Shown: positions 40,301 through 50,461 of the stretch, piece by piece
How positions within the stretch are numbered: the stretch's first letter is position 1
Layout of the letters: every line of letters starts with the position of its first letter
From: Acipenser ruthenus
Lineage: Eukaryota; Chordata; Actinopteri; Acipenseriformes; Acipenseridae
Length of the DNA stretch: 64,000 nucleotides
NCBI RefSeq assembly: GCF_902713425.1
Contig: NC_081198.1
Span: 22,861,188-22,925,187, forward strand
Direction of reading: 5' to 3'
The notes under the pieces: model-generated
The model's database searches: none
What the model was told of the DNA's origin: nothing
The model's input: only the letters and a program-made list of their open reading frames with translations
Program-made: the position numbers and the translations under genes

Positions 40301-40839
40301 GAGGACAAAACTCTACTAGAGCGGTCGTTGCGTGGCCTGCTCCGGTCTACGTCCCTCAGAGCACAATTGAAGTCACCTGACACGATGACGGGTACGTTCC
40401 CCAGCAGGAGTGGACGCAGCTGTGGAAAAAATTGAACTCTTTCGTTTTGGTTAGTGGGTGCGTAGACATTGACCAGTCTGAGGGGAGTGTTGTTGTATGT
40501 CACATCCACGCTCAGAATTCTACCAGGTTCTACCTCCCTGCTGCTGCGGGAGGTAATAAATGGGTTTTTAAACAGGATACCTACTCCGTCGGCTCTGGCT
40601 ATGTTGGAGCCCGACCAGAAGGAGTCCCCCAGGGTCCAACTCTCCTTCAGGTCCCTATAATCAGGGCTCGACGAAATACCACACTCCTGCAGAAAGATGA
40701 GATCTGCTTTCAAGTTAGCTAGATAGTTTAGTACATCAAATCTTTTTTGTGTCTCCCTGATGCTCCTGACATTAACAGACACACATATCAGGGCCATCAG
40801 GGTAGCTAACAAGAAAAGGAGTCGCTGCGTCCACCCCAT
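37396..40839 (-). CDS. LINE F ORF2, RT active-site mutant (YMDN)
   Basis: 1147 aa, open, but Asp704 of YMDD is Asn (codon 38728-38730), so no RT activity is expected. Other private changes include DSVQDD, LRGWVK and ILGKYC. The endonuclease residues are intact. Confidence 0.9.
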   Translation of the reverse strand: MGWTQRLLFLLATLMALICVSVNVRSIRETQKRFDVLNYLANLKADLIFLQECGISSSPDYRDLKESWTLGDSFWSGSNIARADGVGILFKNPFITSRSSREVEPGRILSVDVTYNNTPLRLVNVYAPTNQNERVQFFPQLRPLLLGNVPVIVSGDFNCALRDVDRSRPRNDRSSRVLSSIISDFSLCDAGKDLVPPFTWVSSSGTSFSHIDLVLHTSSLTKTAVDTQAVFFSDHRLLQVTLQVPQTSQMGSGVWKLNTSLLDDPSIAAAYKSRLVEWTTLRDLFNSPIEWWEMVKMRTKGYFIAAGKRKAKERRAKYKYLNAALQRLSLLQLRGFPVSDEIAQTKLDLSVLCREEQRKVMHNAKVQKMEEDEKCTRFFFQKTREKRHLMSSMLDSRGRIVEDSEGVKKVVENFYRDLYNIKATDDTLIEWFLSQLEPDSVQDDEEEEKDPELTLEELTQAVKTMNTGKTPGPDGIPGEYYHLFWDTLKVHLAEVYRAVYREKRLGPSMRESVITLLHKKGEVKDLRNWRPISLLCVDYKILAKALMLRLQVHLPLVIGPDQACGVPGRSITDILMLTRDILAYSRERNHPLCLFNLDQEKAFDRVSHEYMYKVMDQMKFAPGLRGWVKTIYTNISTRVLVNRHLTGKISIQSGVRQGCPLSPLLYVVCIEPLLQAIRRDTNITGFQLPGSNGVQVKTTAYMDNVSLICTNTSSVPRISNILGKYCTATGAVINKSKSEVYVSKNWQVDRELSDMYPVKKDKIKILGLIFENNSSGAQSWTAAINQVRKKIGGWSTRSLTMTGRVLITKSILFPILSYVGKIFPPDRTTKKVVDRIIHRFIWGSKMERVKRATLSKADKKGGKGVPDVVQLTRVQGLTQTIKNIQALDRKVCYMNRFYFATCLRALGLCTIDNTVPYSWDPPLYYRTLRDTIYKLGLDKAKLASWEYKAVTKYLAGSQEIEKVATFSLTQSQKIWENVSHSCLSNVQKDIAWNTVHSALPTRAFMFRRGLAQVETCPYAKCRKRETPAHIFWECDVAGSVWLSVSVFLNRFADTAKMTAETVLYGPAGGITTSTAKCVWRVINVVKQILWEGRNVCVYHKQELDTITTTRRAQTLIKDFVILDIRTLGKDKACAEWRIAGLQDVKME

Positions 40840-40844
40840 AGCGA

Positions 40845-41839
40845 CTATGATTGGGAGGTCGGGACACTCTTCCTACTCTTAGCTCTACGCTTGCTTCGAG
40901 GGGGCTTGGGCTTATTTGCAACTCCCATCACCCCTGAGAAGGTACTCACTGCTGCCTCGTCCAAGAAGGCACCGTCTTTATATGCACAGTACGTGGAGTT
41001 GTTGGGGCTATTCAACTCCCCACAAGGTAAGTCTGGTGGAACTTGCTCAGGGCCCCTCGGAACGTGTGGGTCAGCTTTGTCCTGGGGGGGGGTTATGACA
41101 GACAGCATTCTTTGGCTGTTACCGTCTGTTGAGTTGGAGCTGTTAGCAGACTTCTGGCTTACCGCGTCCAGGGGTATTCCCATGTCCTCCAGTGCTGTAT
41201 CTAGGAGGACCTCTAGGGGGCCCCTGGTTTTGCCCATACAAGGGAGGGGGTCAAGGATGCTTTGAAGGGAGGCCCTTCGCTTGAAGAGGGTCATTGCTAC
41301 CGAGGTACTGCTGGTCAGGGAAGGTGTTGACCCCGACCTCTCCCTCGGTGCATTAGTGAACACCTCTTCTGCGAGGTGTGCTAGGGTTTGTGCCAACGAC
41401 TGGGAAGGCTGGCTGGGGATGCCCTGGCTGGCTGCTACCTGCCCACTAGGCGGCAGTGTAGCCGTCCCACTCGACTCCGTCTCTGCCTGCGAGGGCAAGA
41501 CTGGGGACTTTGTGTGGACATTAGCTGGTTTTGGATTTATGGGGGCCACCTGCAACTTGCTGTCTTTGATCCTGATCTTCTTTCTTTTCCCCCCCTCATC
41601 TCTACCCTTTCTTTTCCCCACCCTCTGCTGGTTCTTCACTCCCTTCCCCTCCTTCTCACTCTCACTTTCACTGTCGCTTTCGCTTTCCTCCCCCACGGAC
41701 TCAATCCTTATGGCGTCATAACGAGAGCCGAGGGGGAGTGCTGGCGCTGAGAGGGCCCTACTCAGGGGGGGGCCGCTGCTGGGTCCGGGCTCCCTCCCTG
41801 CCTCGTGTTCTGCATCAGAGGAGCTACTGGAGGAGCTAG
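40845..41839 (-). pseudogene. LINE F ORF1, C-terminal fragment
   Basis: About residues 318-648: the Ser run, acidic stretch and basic tail, without knuckles. The frame stays open upstream through the U2-12 5' end and flank to 42122, giving a 425-codon reading frame. The part beyond 41839 is U2 and promoter DNA, so a fusion protein is unlikely. Confidence 0.8.
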
Positions 41840-41899
41840 ATATTAAACTGATAAGAACAGATACTACACTTGATCTTAGCCAAAAGGCCGAGAAGCGAT
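41838..41899 (-). pseudogene. U2 copy 12, 5' fragment (nt 1-62)
   Basis: It starts ATCGCTTCTC at 41899, includes the complete GTAGTA at nt 33-38, and stops in AATATCT where LINE F begins. Transcripts from its promoter would be U2-LINE chimeras. Confidence 0.9.
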
Positions 41900-42187
41900 G
41901 GCGACTTGGCCCTTGCCCGGGGCCCCCCAGCCCGGATGGCACAGGGGGATTCAAAGGTGGGTGCAAAATTTCAAGCACAAGCAGACCCCAAAAAAAAATG
42001 GGCTGCTGCTTCCAGAGGGGAAATGTGCAATTTAAGCAGGAGAAAACAAAACAAAGCAAAAACACACACATAACACCAAAAACAAAACATAAACTGGCGG
42101 AGTGCGTCTTACAAATAGTCATGCCAAGCTGCTATGCTGTGCAAGGTGCCTTGGGTAACTACAACTGTGCCTCGCTGGCTGGCTGGC
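41900..42187 (-). promoter_or_regulatory. U2-12 5' flank with PSE candidate
   Basis: PSE candidate at 41948-41963, matching the other flanks. The flank is complete, so this promoter would drive the U2-12/LINE F chimera. Confidence 0.55.
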
Positions 42188-42295
42188 TTGCTAAGAAGGT
42201 CCTGGCATAGGGACATGTTCCACCACACTTGTCTGGTTAGCTGCATGCTCCCAGGAAACAACCTGCTGCTGTCTACATCATCACCACATGTGAAT

Positions 42296-42398
42296 AAAAG
42301 AAAGAAAGACAGCAAGAAAGAAAGAGAGAAAGAAAGAGAGAAAGAGAGAAAGAAAGAGAGAAAGAAAGAAAGAGAGAAAGAAAAAAAAAGAAGTAAAA
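42296..42398. repeat. GA-rich microsatellite, long class
   Basis: Polypurine tract between the U2-12 flank and U2-13. Confidence 0.9.
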
Positions 42399-42504
42399 CG
42401 GCGGGAAAACTTGCATCAACACTGGCACTCTCCCTCCAGCAGGGGTAGACAAAATGCTCACAGGAGAGATCCAGATCTGACTTTGACCAACGTTAGAGAA
42501 AGGT

Positions 42505-42640
42505 GTGCACCGTTCCCGGAGGTACTGCAATACCGGGCCGATGCGTGGAGTGGACGGAGCAAGCCCCTGTTCCATCTCCCGATTCCAAAAATCAATTTAA
42601 TATATGGTCCCCTGATAGGGGACGTATCAGATATTAATAC
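42505..42640 (-). pseudogene. U2 copy 13, truncated by LINE G with the 15-nt loss
   Basis: Same junction and same 15-nt loss as U2-11, but attached to a LINE 3' UTR of a different subtype (G groups with H and I, not F). Confidence 0.9.
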
Positions 42641-43272
42641 TCTTTTATTGAGATTTTACATTTTTTACATTTACACCCATTCGTTTTTTCATTCATTTTA
42701 CATTTCTTTTAAAGATGACATTCATGCATACAGACATACATTTTGTTTTAAAAGCATTTAAAATACATTTAAAAACACCAAGACAATTGTGCTTTGTACA
42801 TGGTTAAAACAGACACAGATTAAAATCAACATGAAAAAAACCTGTGCTGTTTTAAAAGTGACTGGAAAAAAAGAACCATCTATAAAAAACCAGTGCTTGT
42901 GAGGGCCGGGGAGTGCTCTCTAAAAAAGTGAACATAAACCTAGATCTAAAACAGGGACAGGGGAAAAGGGACAGTGTATAAACAGTGAGTTAAAATTCTA
43001 AAATTTTAAAACACTTAAAATGTAACTTTTAATAGTTTACATTAAAAATCTTAAAGATACATAAAACAAAACAAAACAAAATCAAATAAAACATTCAAAT
43101 TAAATCAAAGGTCCATAAAACTGAAACAAAAAGACTACATAAAACCAGGGCACCGTTGAAAAACGGTCATGCCAGCTAAAAAGGGCGGAATGCTGGCATG
43201 ACAAAATAAATAAAAGGCTTAGCGGTGCCCCGTAGTCCCGCTCCTAGGAGCTAGCGGTTCCAGTTTTTTCCT

Positions 43273-46200
43273 TTATTCCATCTTCACGTCCTGAAGTCCG
43301 GCGATCCTCCACTCCGCGCAGGCCTTGTCCTTCCCGAGGGTCCGGATGTCCAGAATTACAAAGTCCTTGATAAGAGTTTGTGCCCTTCTGGTCGTGGTGA
43401 TAGTGTCTAGCTCCTGCTTGTGATAGACACAGACGTTACGGCCTTCCCACAGGATCTGCTTGACAACATTGATGACACGCCAAAAGCACTTAGCTGTGCT
43501 GGTAGTGATTCCTCCCGCAGGCCCATAGAGCACAGTCTCAGCGGTCATCTTGGCCGTGTCAGCAAACCTGTTTAGGAAGACAGAGACAGAGAGCCAGACA
43601 CTGCCAGCCACATCACACTCCCAGAAGATATGGGCTGGTGTTTCTCTCTTGCGGCACATTGCATAGGGGCATGTTTCTACTTGGGCTAGTCCCCTCCTGA
43701 ACATGAACGCTCGAGTGGGGAGTGCACTGTGGACGGTGTTCCATGCTATATCCTTCTGGACATTACTGAGGCAGCTGTGAGACACATTCTCCCAGATTTT
43801 TTGGCTTTGGGTGAGGGAGAAAGTAGCTACTTTTTCAATTTCCTGGGAACCGGCAAGATATTTAGTTACAGCCTTGTATTCCCAGGAGGCCAATTTTGCT
43901 TTATCTAAGCCCAATTTATATATAGTGTCCCTTAAGGTTCTATAATACAATGGGGGGTCCCAGGAGTACGGCACGGTGTTATCAATAGTGCAGAGGCCCA
44001 AGGCCCTGAGACAGGTGGCAAAATAGAAACGATTCATGTAACATACCTTCCTGTCCAGGGCCTGGATGTTCTTGATAGTTTGCGTGAGCCCCTGCACTCG
44101 GGTGAGCTGCACAACGTCCGGGACCCCCTTACCTCCCTTCTTGTCGGCTTTACTCAGAGTGGCTCGTTTTACCCTCTCCATCTTGCTGCCCCAGATAAAG
44201 CGGTGGATAATGCGGTCCACCACTTTTTTGGTGGTCCTGTCTGGGGGAAAGATTTTTCCTACATAAGAGAGGATGGGGAACAGTATAGACTTGGTTATTA
44301 ATACTCTACCCGTCATTGTTAAGGATCTTGTGCTCCATCCGCCAATCTTTTTACGGACCTGGTTAATGGCCGCCGTCCAGCTCTGGGCCCCCGAGCTATT
44401 GTTCTCGAAAATGAGGCCCAGAATCTTGATTTTGTCCTTTTTGACAGGGTACATGTCCGACAGTTCCCTATCTACCTGCCAATTTTTAGACACGTAGACT
44501 TCGCTCTTGGACTTATTAATCACTGCCCCGGTCGCTGTGCAGTACTTCTCAAGGATATTACTAATCCGAGGTACCGACGATGTGTTGGTGCAAATGAGTG
44601 ACACATCGTCCATATATGCTGTTGTTTTGACCTGGACCCCGTTGGATCCAGGCAGCTGGAAACCAGTTATATTGGTATCCCTACGAATTGCCTGCAGGAG
44701 GGGTTCAATGCACACGACATATAGCAGTGGGGATAGTGGGCAACCCTGTCTGACCCCTGACTGGATAGATATTTTACCAGTCAGGTGCCTGTTCACCAAG
44801 ACTCGGGTACTAATGTTTGTATATATGGTTTTAACCCACTCCCTAAGTCCAGGAGCGAATTTCATCTGGTCCATCACTTTGTACATATATTCATGGCTTA
44901 CCCTATCGAACGCCTTCTCCTGGTCAAGGTTGAACAGGCAGAGGGGATGGTTCCGTTCTCTAGAATAAGCCAGAATGTCCCTTGTTAACATTAAAATATC
45001 CGTGATGGACCTCCCTGGGACGCCACAAGCCTGGTCGGGGCCAATGACCAAAGGGAGGTGTACTTGTAGCCGGAGCATCAGAGCTTTGGCTAGTATCTTG
45101 TAATCCACGCAAAGGAGGCTGATTGGGCGCCAATTCCGTAGATCTTTAACTTCCCCTTTCTTATGAAGGAGAGTAATTACACTCTCCCGCATAGAAGGGC
45201 CCAACCGCTTCTCCCTGTAGACCGCTCTGTAGACCTCCGCTAAATGGACTTTTAGCGTGTCCCAAAAAAGATGGTAATACTCACCCGGGATGCCATCTGG
45301 ACCTGGCGTCTTACCGGTGTTCATGGTCTTAACCGCCTGGGTGAGCTCCTCCAGCGTGAGTTCTGGGTCCTTCTCCTCCTCCTCGTCGTCCCGCACTGAG
45401 TCAGGCTCCAACTGGCTCAGGAACCACTCTATCAGGGTGTCATCTGTAGCTTTGATGTTATACAGGTCCCTATAGAAGTTCTCTACCACTTTTTTCACTC
45501 CCTCACTATCCTCTACTATCCTCCCCCTGCTGTCGAGCATGGAGGACATCAAGTGCCGCTTCTCCCTCGTTTTCTGGAAGAAGAAGCGAGTACACTTTTC
45601 GTCTTCCTCCATTTTTTGCACTTTTGCATTGTGCATGACCTTTCGTTGTTCCTCCCTACAAAGCACTGAAAGATCTAGCTTGGTCTGGGCTATCTCGTCG
45701 CTTACAGGGAACCCCCGAAGCTGAAGCAGGCTCAGACGCTGGAGGGCAGCATTCAGGTATTTATATTTGGCTCTCCTTTCTGTTGCTTTCCTCTTGCCTG
45801 CTGCTATGAAATAACCCTTAGTTCTCATTTTGACCATCTCCCACCACTCTATAGGGGAGTTGAATAGGTCACGCAAAGTGGTCCACTCAACAAGCCTGCT
45901 CTTATAGGCTGCAGCTATGGAGGGGTCATCGAGTAAGGAGGTGTTTAATTTCCAGACCCCTGACCCCATCTGGGAGGTCTGAGGGACCTGCAATGTTACC
46001 TGCAGGAGCCTATGGTCAGAGAAGAAGACGGCCTGGGTGTCTACTGCCGTCTTCGTAAGGGAGCTGGTATGCAGGACGAGATCTATACGGGAGAAGGAGG
46101 TCCCAGATGAGCTCACCCAGGTAAAGGGAGGCACCAGGTCCTTACCTGCATCACACAGGGAGAAATCAGATATTACGGAGGACAAAACTCTACTAGAGCG

Positions 46201-46716
46201 GTCGTTGCGTGGCCTGCTCCGGTCTACGTCCCTCAGAGCACAATTGAAGTCACCTGACACGATGACGGGTACGTTCCCCAGCAGGAGTGGACGCAGCTGT
46301 GGAAAAAATTGAACTCTTTCGTTTTGGTTAGTGGGTGCGTAGACATTGACCAGTCTGAGGGGAGTGTTGTTGTATGTCACATCCACGCTCAGAATTCTAC
46401 CAGGTTCTACCTCCCTGCTGCTGCGGGAGGTAATAAAAGGGTTTTTAAACAGGATACCTACTCCGTCGGCTCTGGCTATGTTGGAGCCCGACCAGAAGGA
46501 GTCCCCCAGGGTCCAACTCTCCTTCAGGTCCCTATAATCATGGCTCGACGAAATACCACACTCCTGCAGAAAGATGAGATCTGCTTTCAAGTTAGCTAGA
46601 TAGTTTAGTACATCAAATCTTTTTTGTGTCTCCCTGATGCTCCTGACATTAACAGACACACATATCAGGGCCATCAGGGTAGCTAACAAGAAAAGGAGTC
46701 GCTGCGTCCACCCCAT
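43273..46716 (-). CDS. LINE G ORF2: endonuclease / reverse transcriptase
   Basis: 1147 aa, open, with YMDD and the endonuclease motifs intact. Private changes are SHDYRD near the N-terminus, KRKATERRA in the linker and CPYAMC in the zinc finger (K1020M, between the two cysteines). Confidence 0.92.
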   Translation of the reverse strand: MGWTQRLLFLLATLMALICVSVNVRSIRETQKRFDVLNYLANLKADLIFLQECGISSSHDYRDLKESWTLGDSFWSGSNIARADGVGILFKNPFITSRSSREVEPGRILSVDVTYNNTPLRLVNVYAPTNQNERVQFFPQLRPLLLGNVPVIVSGDFNCALRDVDRSRPRNDRSSRVLSSVISDFSLCDAGKDLVPPFTWVSSSGTSFSRIDLVLHTSSLTKTAVDTQAVFFSDHRLLQVTLQVPQTSQMGSGVWKLNTSLLDDPSIAAAYKSRLVEWTTLRDLFNSPIEWWEMVKMRTKGYFIAAGKRKATERRAKYKYLNAALQRLSLLQLRGFPVSDEIAQTKLDLSVLCREEQRKVMHNAKVQKMEEDEKCTRFFFQKTREKRHLMSSMLDSRGRIVEDSEGVKKVVENFYRDLYNIKATDDTLIEWFLSQLEPDSVRDDEEEEKDPELTLEELTQAVKTMNTGKTPGPDGIPGEYYHLFWDTLKVHLAEVYRAVYREKRLGPSMRESVITLLHKKGEVKDLRNWRPISLLCVDYKILAKALMLRLQVHLPLVIGPDQACGVPGRSITDILMLTRDILAYSRERNHPLCLFNLDQEKAFDRVSHEYMYKVMDQMKFAPGLREWVKTIYTNISTRVLVNRHLTGKISIQSGVRQGCPLSPLLYVVCIEPLLQAIRRDTNITGFQLPGSNGVQVKTTAYMDDVSLICTNTSSVPRISNILEKYCTATGAVINKSKSEVYVSKNWQVDRELSDMYPVKKDKIKILGLIFENNSSGAQSWTAAINQVRKKIGGWSTRSLTMTGRVLITKSILFPILSYVGKIFPPDRTTKKVVDRIIHRFIWGSKMERVKRATLSKADKKGGKGVPDVVQLTRVQGLTQTIKNIQALDRKVCYMNRFYFATCLRALGLCTIDNTVPYSWDPPLYYRTLRDTIYKLGLDKAKLASWEYKAVTKYLAGSQEIEKVATFSLTQSQKIWENVSHSCLSNVQKDIAWNTVHSALPTRAFMFRRGLAQVETCPYAMCRKRETPAHIFWECDVAGSVWLSVSVFLNRFADTAKMTAETVLYGPAGGITTSTAKCFWRVINVVKQILWEGRNVCVYHKQELDTITTTRRAQTLIKDFVILDIRTLGKDKACAEWRIAGLQDVKME

Positions 46717-46721
46717 AGCGA

Positions 46722-48668
46722 CTATGATTGGGAGGTCGGGACACTCTTCCTACTCTTAGCTCTACGCTTGCTTCGAGGGGGCTTGGGCTTATTTGCAACT
46801 CCCATCACCCCTGAGAAGGTACTCACTGCTGCCTCGTCCAAGAAGGCACCATCTTTATATGCACAGTACGTGGAGTTGTTTGGGCTATTCAACTCCCCAC
46901 AAGGTAAGTCTGGTGGAACTTGCTCAGGGCCCCTCGGAACGTGTGGGACAGCTTTGTCCTGGGGTGGGGTTATGACAGACAGCATTCTTTGGCTGTTACC
47001 GTCTGCTGAATTGGAGCTGTTAGCAGACTTCTGGCTTACCGCGTCCAGGGGTATTCCCATGTCCTCCAGTGCTGTATCTAGGAGGACCTCTAGGGGGCCC
47101 CTGGTTTTGCCCATACAAGGGAGGGGGTCAAGGATGCTTTGAAGGGAGGCCCTTCACTTGAAGAGGGTCATTGCTACCGAGGTACTGCTGGTCAGGGAAG
47201 GTGTTGACCCCGACCTCTCCCTCGGTGCATTAGTGAACACCTCTTCTGCGAGGTGTGCTAGGGTTTGTGCCAACGACTGGGAAGGCTGGCTGGGGATGCC
47301 CTGGCTGGCTGCTACCTGCCCACTAGACGGCAGTGTAGCCGTCCCACTCGCCTCCGTCTCTGCCTGCGAGGGCAAGACTGGGGACTTTGTGTGGACATTA
47401 TCTGGTTTTGGATCTATGGGGGCCACCTGCAACTTGCTGTCTTTGATCTTGATCTTCTTTCTTTTCCCCCCATCGTCTCTACCCTTTCTTTTCCCCACCC
47501 TCTGCTGGTTCTTCATTCCCTTCCCCTCCTTTTCACTCTCACTTTCACTGTCGCTTTCGCTTTCCTCCCCCACGGACTCAATCCTTATGGCGTCATAACG
47601 AGAGCCGAGGGGGAGTGCTGGCGCTGAGAGGGCCCTACTCAGGGGGGGGCCGCTGCTGGGTCCGGGCTCCCTCCCTGCCTCGTGTTCTGTATCAGAGGAG
47701 CTACTGGAGGAGCTAGTGGAGTAGCTGTTGTACTCTCTCTCTGGGCTGGGGGAAGGGGTCCTCGTAAAACGGGACATGTCTCGGGGGCGGGGGGGTGAGT
47801 GGGGTGCTGGTGATGATGGTGGTGCTGGAGTCTGGGTTTTGGATACTGTTGGTGGTGATGTGGACTGATCTTTGTTATTTGTTCCCTCTTCCTGCTCAGG
47901 CCTAGGCTTGTTCGTATTTGCCTTGCTGGCTCTGGCCATGTTGGCATAGGAAGAGGGGCAGTCCTTAAACAGGTGCCCCTTCTTTCCACACAAATTGCAC
48001 TGCCTCTCTTCTCTGCAGTGGCTGGTCTCGTGGGGGGCGCCGCAGTTCCTGCACTTGACTACAGTACATGCGGCCGCCAGGTGTCCTAATTCCCCACATT
48101 TCCTGCAGAGTTTTGGCATCCCATTATAGAATACCAGCCCTCTGTTGGGCCCTAACACTATGGAGTTTGGAATGTGGCGGACGCCTCCAATGCCCGATGG
48201 ATCAACATTAAGGCGTACCAGCCACTTTCTGTCTCCTGTCCAAACCCCATCTTCGTCTGTAATTTTCCTCCCTTCTGATGACACCCTCCCATAGCGGTTA
48301 AGCCATGTTGTAATATCATAGTCGCTAACAGCCTCATTGAAAAATTGGACAGTAACAACTTTCATTTCTCTGTCTGTCAGTGCATCCACACAAAATTCTT
48401 TGTATGGAGCGAGATATTTATTCTCCCCCCAAAAGGACCACATTTCTTGTAACTTTTGGGGGTTCCTAAAACTGACCTCAAACACTTCCTTAAGCCCTGG
48501 CAATTTCACCAAACAATTCAAGTCAGAAGGGGAAAAACCCATACCCCTCTGAAGAATGGTCCGGCTGAACTCCAGTCTCGTCAGTCCTGGTTCCGTTTCA
48601 TCTTGCTTGTTTCTTGTGAAGCGCACCGCATTGTGCCTCCTGGTTTCCTGGGTTGGCCGGAACGCCAT
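46722..48668 (-). pseudogene. LINE G ORF1, single nonsense codon
   Basis: 1947 nt, the length of the open form. The frame is open from MAFRPTQ for 504 codons, then a CGA-to-TGA change (47154-47156) stops it in the C-terminal region after MTLFK. The knuckles, Pro-rich, Ser-rich and acidic parts are intact. The G-run positions read 'gagtgggg' and 'ggggtgggg', in frame and interrupted by T. Confidence 0.87.
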
Positions 48669-48855
48669 CCTTCAGCTGGCTCCTCCGATTGGGGTGGGAG
48701 AAGCCTCTGGACGTCCGGGTTGTCTCTCTCTACGGAAAAGAGACAACGTAAGCAGCAAATCTGGGCAGTTGAAGGAACTATTACTTTAGTCCCTGAGGAG
48801 ATGGTCGCCTCGCAAGAGGGACCCCCTCCCCAGGTGAACGGTGTCCTTCCCTGGC

Positions 48856-48967
48856 GGAGTAGGGGGCGCTGCTTGGCACCGAGACCACGTAGGAAGAATC
48901 GTGGCTGTGACGCCTCCTCGGGGTCCGGGGCCGCCCTCTGCTCCTCCCAGATGGCGCCCTCTGCTGG
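48856..48967. promoter_or_regulatory. Three CTCF-like motifs in LINE G 5' UTR
   Basis: Same trio as in copy A. Confidence 0.45.
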
Positions 48968-49243
48968 GCGCCTGCTGCTCTCTCGGTCTGGATCTCGATT
49001 ACAATCAAGGGCTGGGGATGAGGTCGTCTAGGTCATCAAAGGGTCCTCAAAGGTCGTCTGGATGGTAGGTCCTCCTTCTCTCTAACTCCAGGAACGTCTG
49101 GAAAAGCCGGAACCGCCTGAAAAAGAAAAAACTGCTCTCAACAGTCAACAAAATCTTGAAAGACCCTCGGCCTGGATTGGGCAAGCCAAAACCAGACTGA
49201 GCATTAGTCTTCCAAAAAGTTGCCGAGCTGAAGAAAGCCAGTC

Positions 49244-49377
49244 AAAAATAAAAAAAATTCTGTTCCTCCTCACCCGAACAAACCTCTCACAGACCCTCGG
49301 AGGGAGCGGGCAATGCCACTACCCTCTAAGCCTTAGTCTTAGAAAGATTTATTCGAACTGAAGAGAAGCCAGAGTAT
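49244..49377 (-). repeat. U5-like head of LINE G
   Basis: Begins ATACTCTGGC at 49377, in the AAATCTTTC form. Confidence 0.7.
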
Positions 49378-49490
49378 ATGGCTGGCTAAGAAGGACCTGG
49401 CATAGGGACATGTTCCACCACACTTGTCTGGTTAGCTGCATGCTCCCAGGAAACAAACTGCTGCTGTCTACATCATCATCACATGTGAAT

Positions 49491-49570
49491 AAAAGAAAGA
49501 AAGACAGCAAGAAAGAAAGAGAGAAAGAAAGAGAAAGAAAGAAAGAGAGAAAGAAAAAAAAAAGAAGTAA
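49491..49570. repeat. GA-rich microsatellite, short class
   Basis: Polypurine tract between the LINE G 5' end and U2-14. The adjoining 'aaaacgttggg' is shared only with the U2-1 unit. Confidence 0.9.
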
Positions 49571-49678
49571 AACGTTGGGAAAACTTGCATCAACACTGGC
49601 ACTCTCCCTCCAGCAGGGGTAGACAAAATGCTCACAGGAGAGATCCAGATCTGACTTTGACCAACGTTAGAGAAAGGT

Positions 49679-49829
49679 GTGCACCATTCCCGGAGGTACT
49701 GCAATACCGGGCCGATGCGTGGAGTGGACGGAGCAAGCCCCTGTTCCATCTCCCGATTCCAAAAATCAATTTAATATATGGTCCCCTGATAGGGGACGTA
49801 TCAGATATTAAACTGATAAGAACAGATAC
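49679..49829 (-). pseudogene. U2 copy 14, 5'-truncated by LINE H
   Basis: U2 nt 36-186 with a normal nt 35/36 junction and one substitution near the 3' end (GGAATGGTGC). LINEs G and H lie on its two sides with no functional U2 between. Confidence 0.93.
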
Positions 49830-50461
49830 TCTTTTATTGAGATTTTACATTTTTTACATTTACACCCATTCGTTTTTTCATTCATTTTACATTTCTTTTA
49901 AAGATGACATTCATGCATACAGACATACATTTTGTTTTAAAAGCATTTAAAATACATTTAAAAACACCAAGACAATTGTGCTTTGTACATGGTTAAAACA
50001 GACACAGATTAAAATCAACATGAAAAAAACCTGTGCTGTTTTAAAAGTGACTGGAAAAAAAGAACCATCTATAAAAAACCAGTGCTTGTGAGGGCCGGGG
50101 AGTGCTCTCTAAAAAAGTGAACATAAACCTAGATCTAAAACAGGGACAGGGGAAAAGGGACAGTGTATAAACAGTGAGTTAAAATTCTAAAATTTTAAAA
50201 CACTTAAAATGTAACTTTTAATAGTTTACATTAAAAATCTTAAAGATACATAAAACAAAACAAAACAAAATCAAATAAAACATTCAAATTAAATCAAAGG
50301 TCCATAAAACTGAAACAAAAAGACTACATAAAACCAGGGCACCGTTGAAAAACGGTCATGCCAGCTAAAAAGGGCGGAATGCTGGCATGACAAAATAAAT
50401 AAAAGGCTTAGCGGTGCCCCGTAGTCCCGCTCCTAGGAGCTAGCGGTTCCAGTTTTTTCCT

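Larger units (their letters stand above)
36752..41839 (-). mobile_element. Keno-like LINE, copy F, 5'-deleted and joined to a U2 5' end
   Basis: A 5088-bp remnant with the 3' UTR (36752-37395), all of ORF2 and ORF1 codons from about 318 on. The 5' UTR and ORF1 N-terminus are gone. The right end joins U2 nt 1-62 (U2-12), whose promoter flank is complete, over a 2-nt AG microhomology. This is the only LINE copy in the window with a U2 promoter upstream. Confidence 0.87.
42641..49377 (-). mobile_element. Keno-like LINE, copy G
   Basis: Full-length layout, 6737 bp. The 3' UTR (42641-43272) is of the G/H/I subtype with several small deletions. The 5' UTR (48669-49377) has one 26-bp unit in place of two. 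ORF2 is open and ORF1 is in frame through both G runs but has one nonsense codon, making it the least damaged full-length copy here. Confidence 0.86.

Noticed and set aside
40845-42122. 425-codon frame joining U2 promoter DNA to ORF1
   Set aside because: The upstream part reads through promoter flank and U2 5' sequence; there is no reason to expect translation from there.
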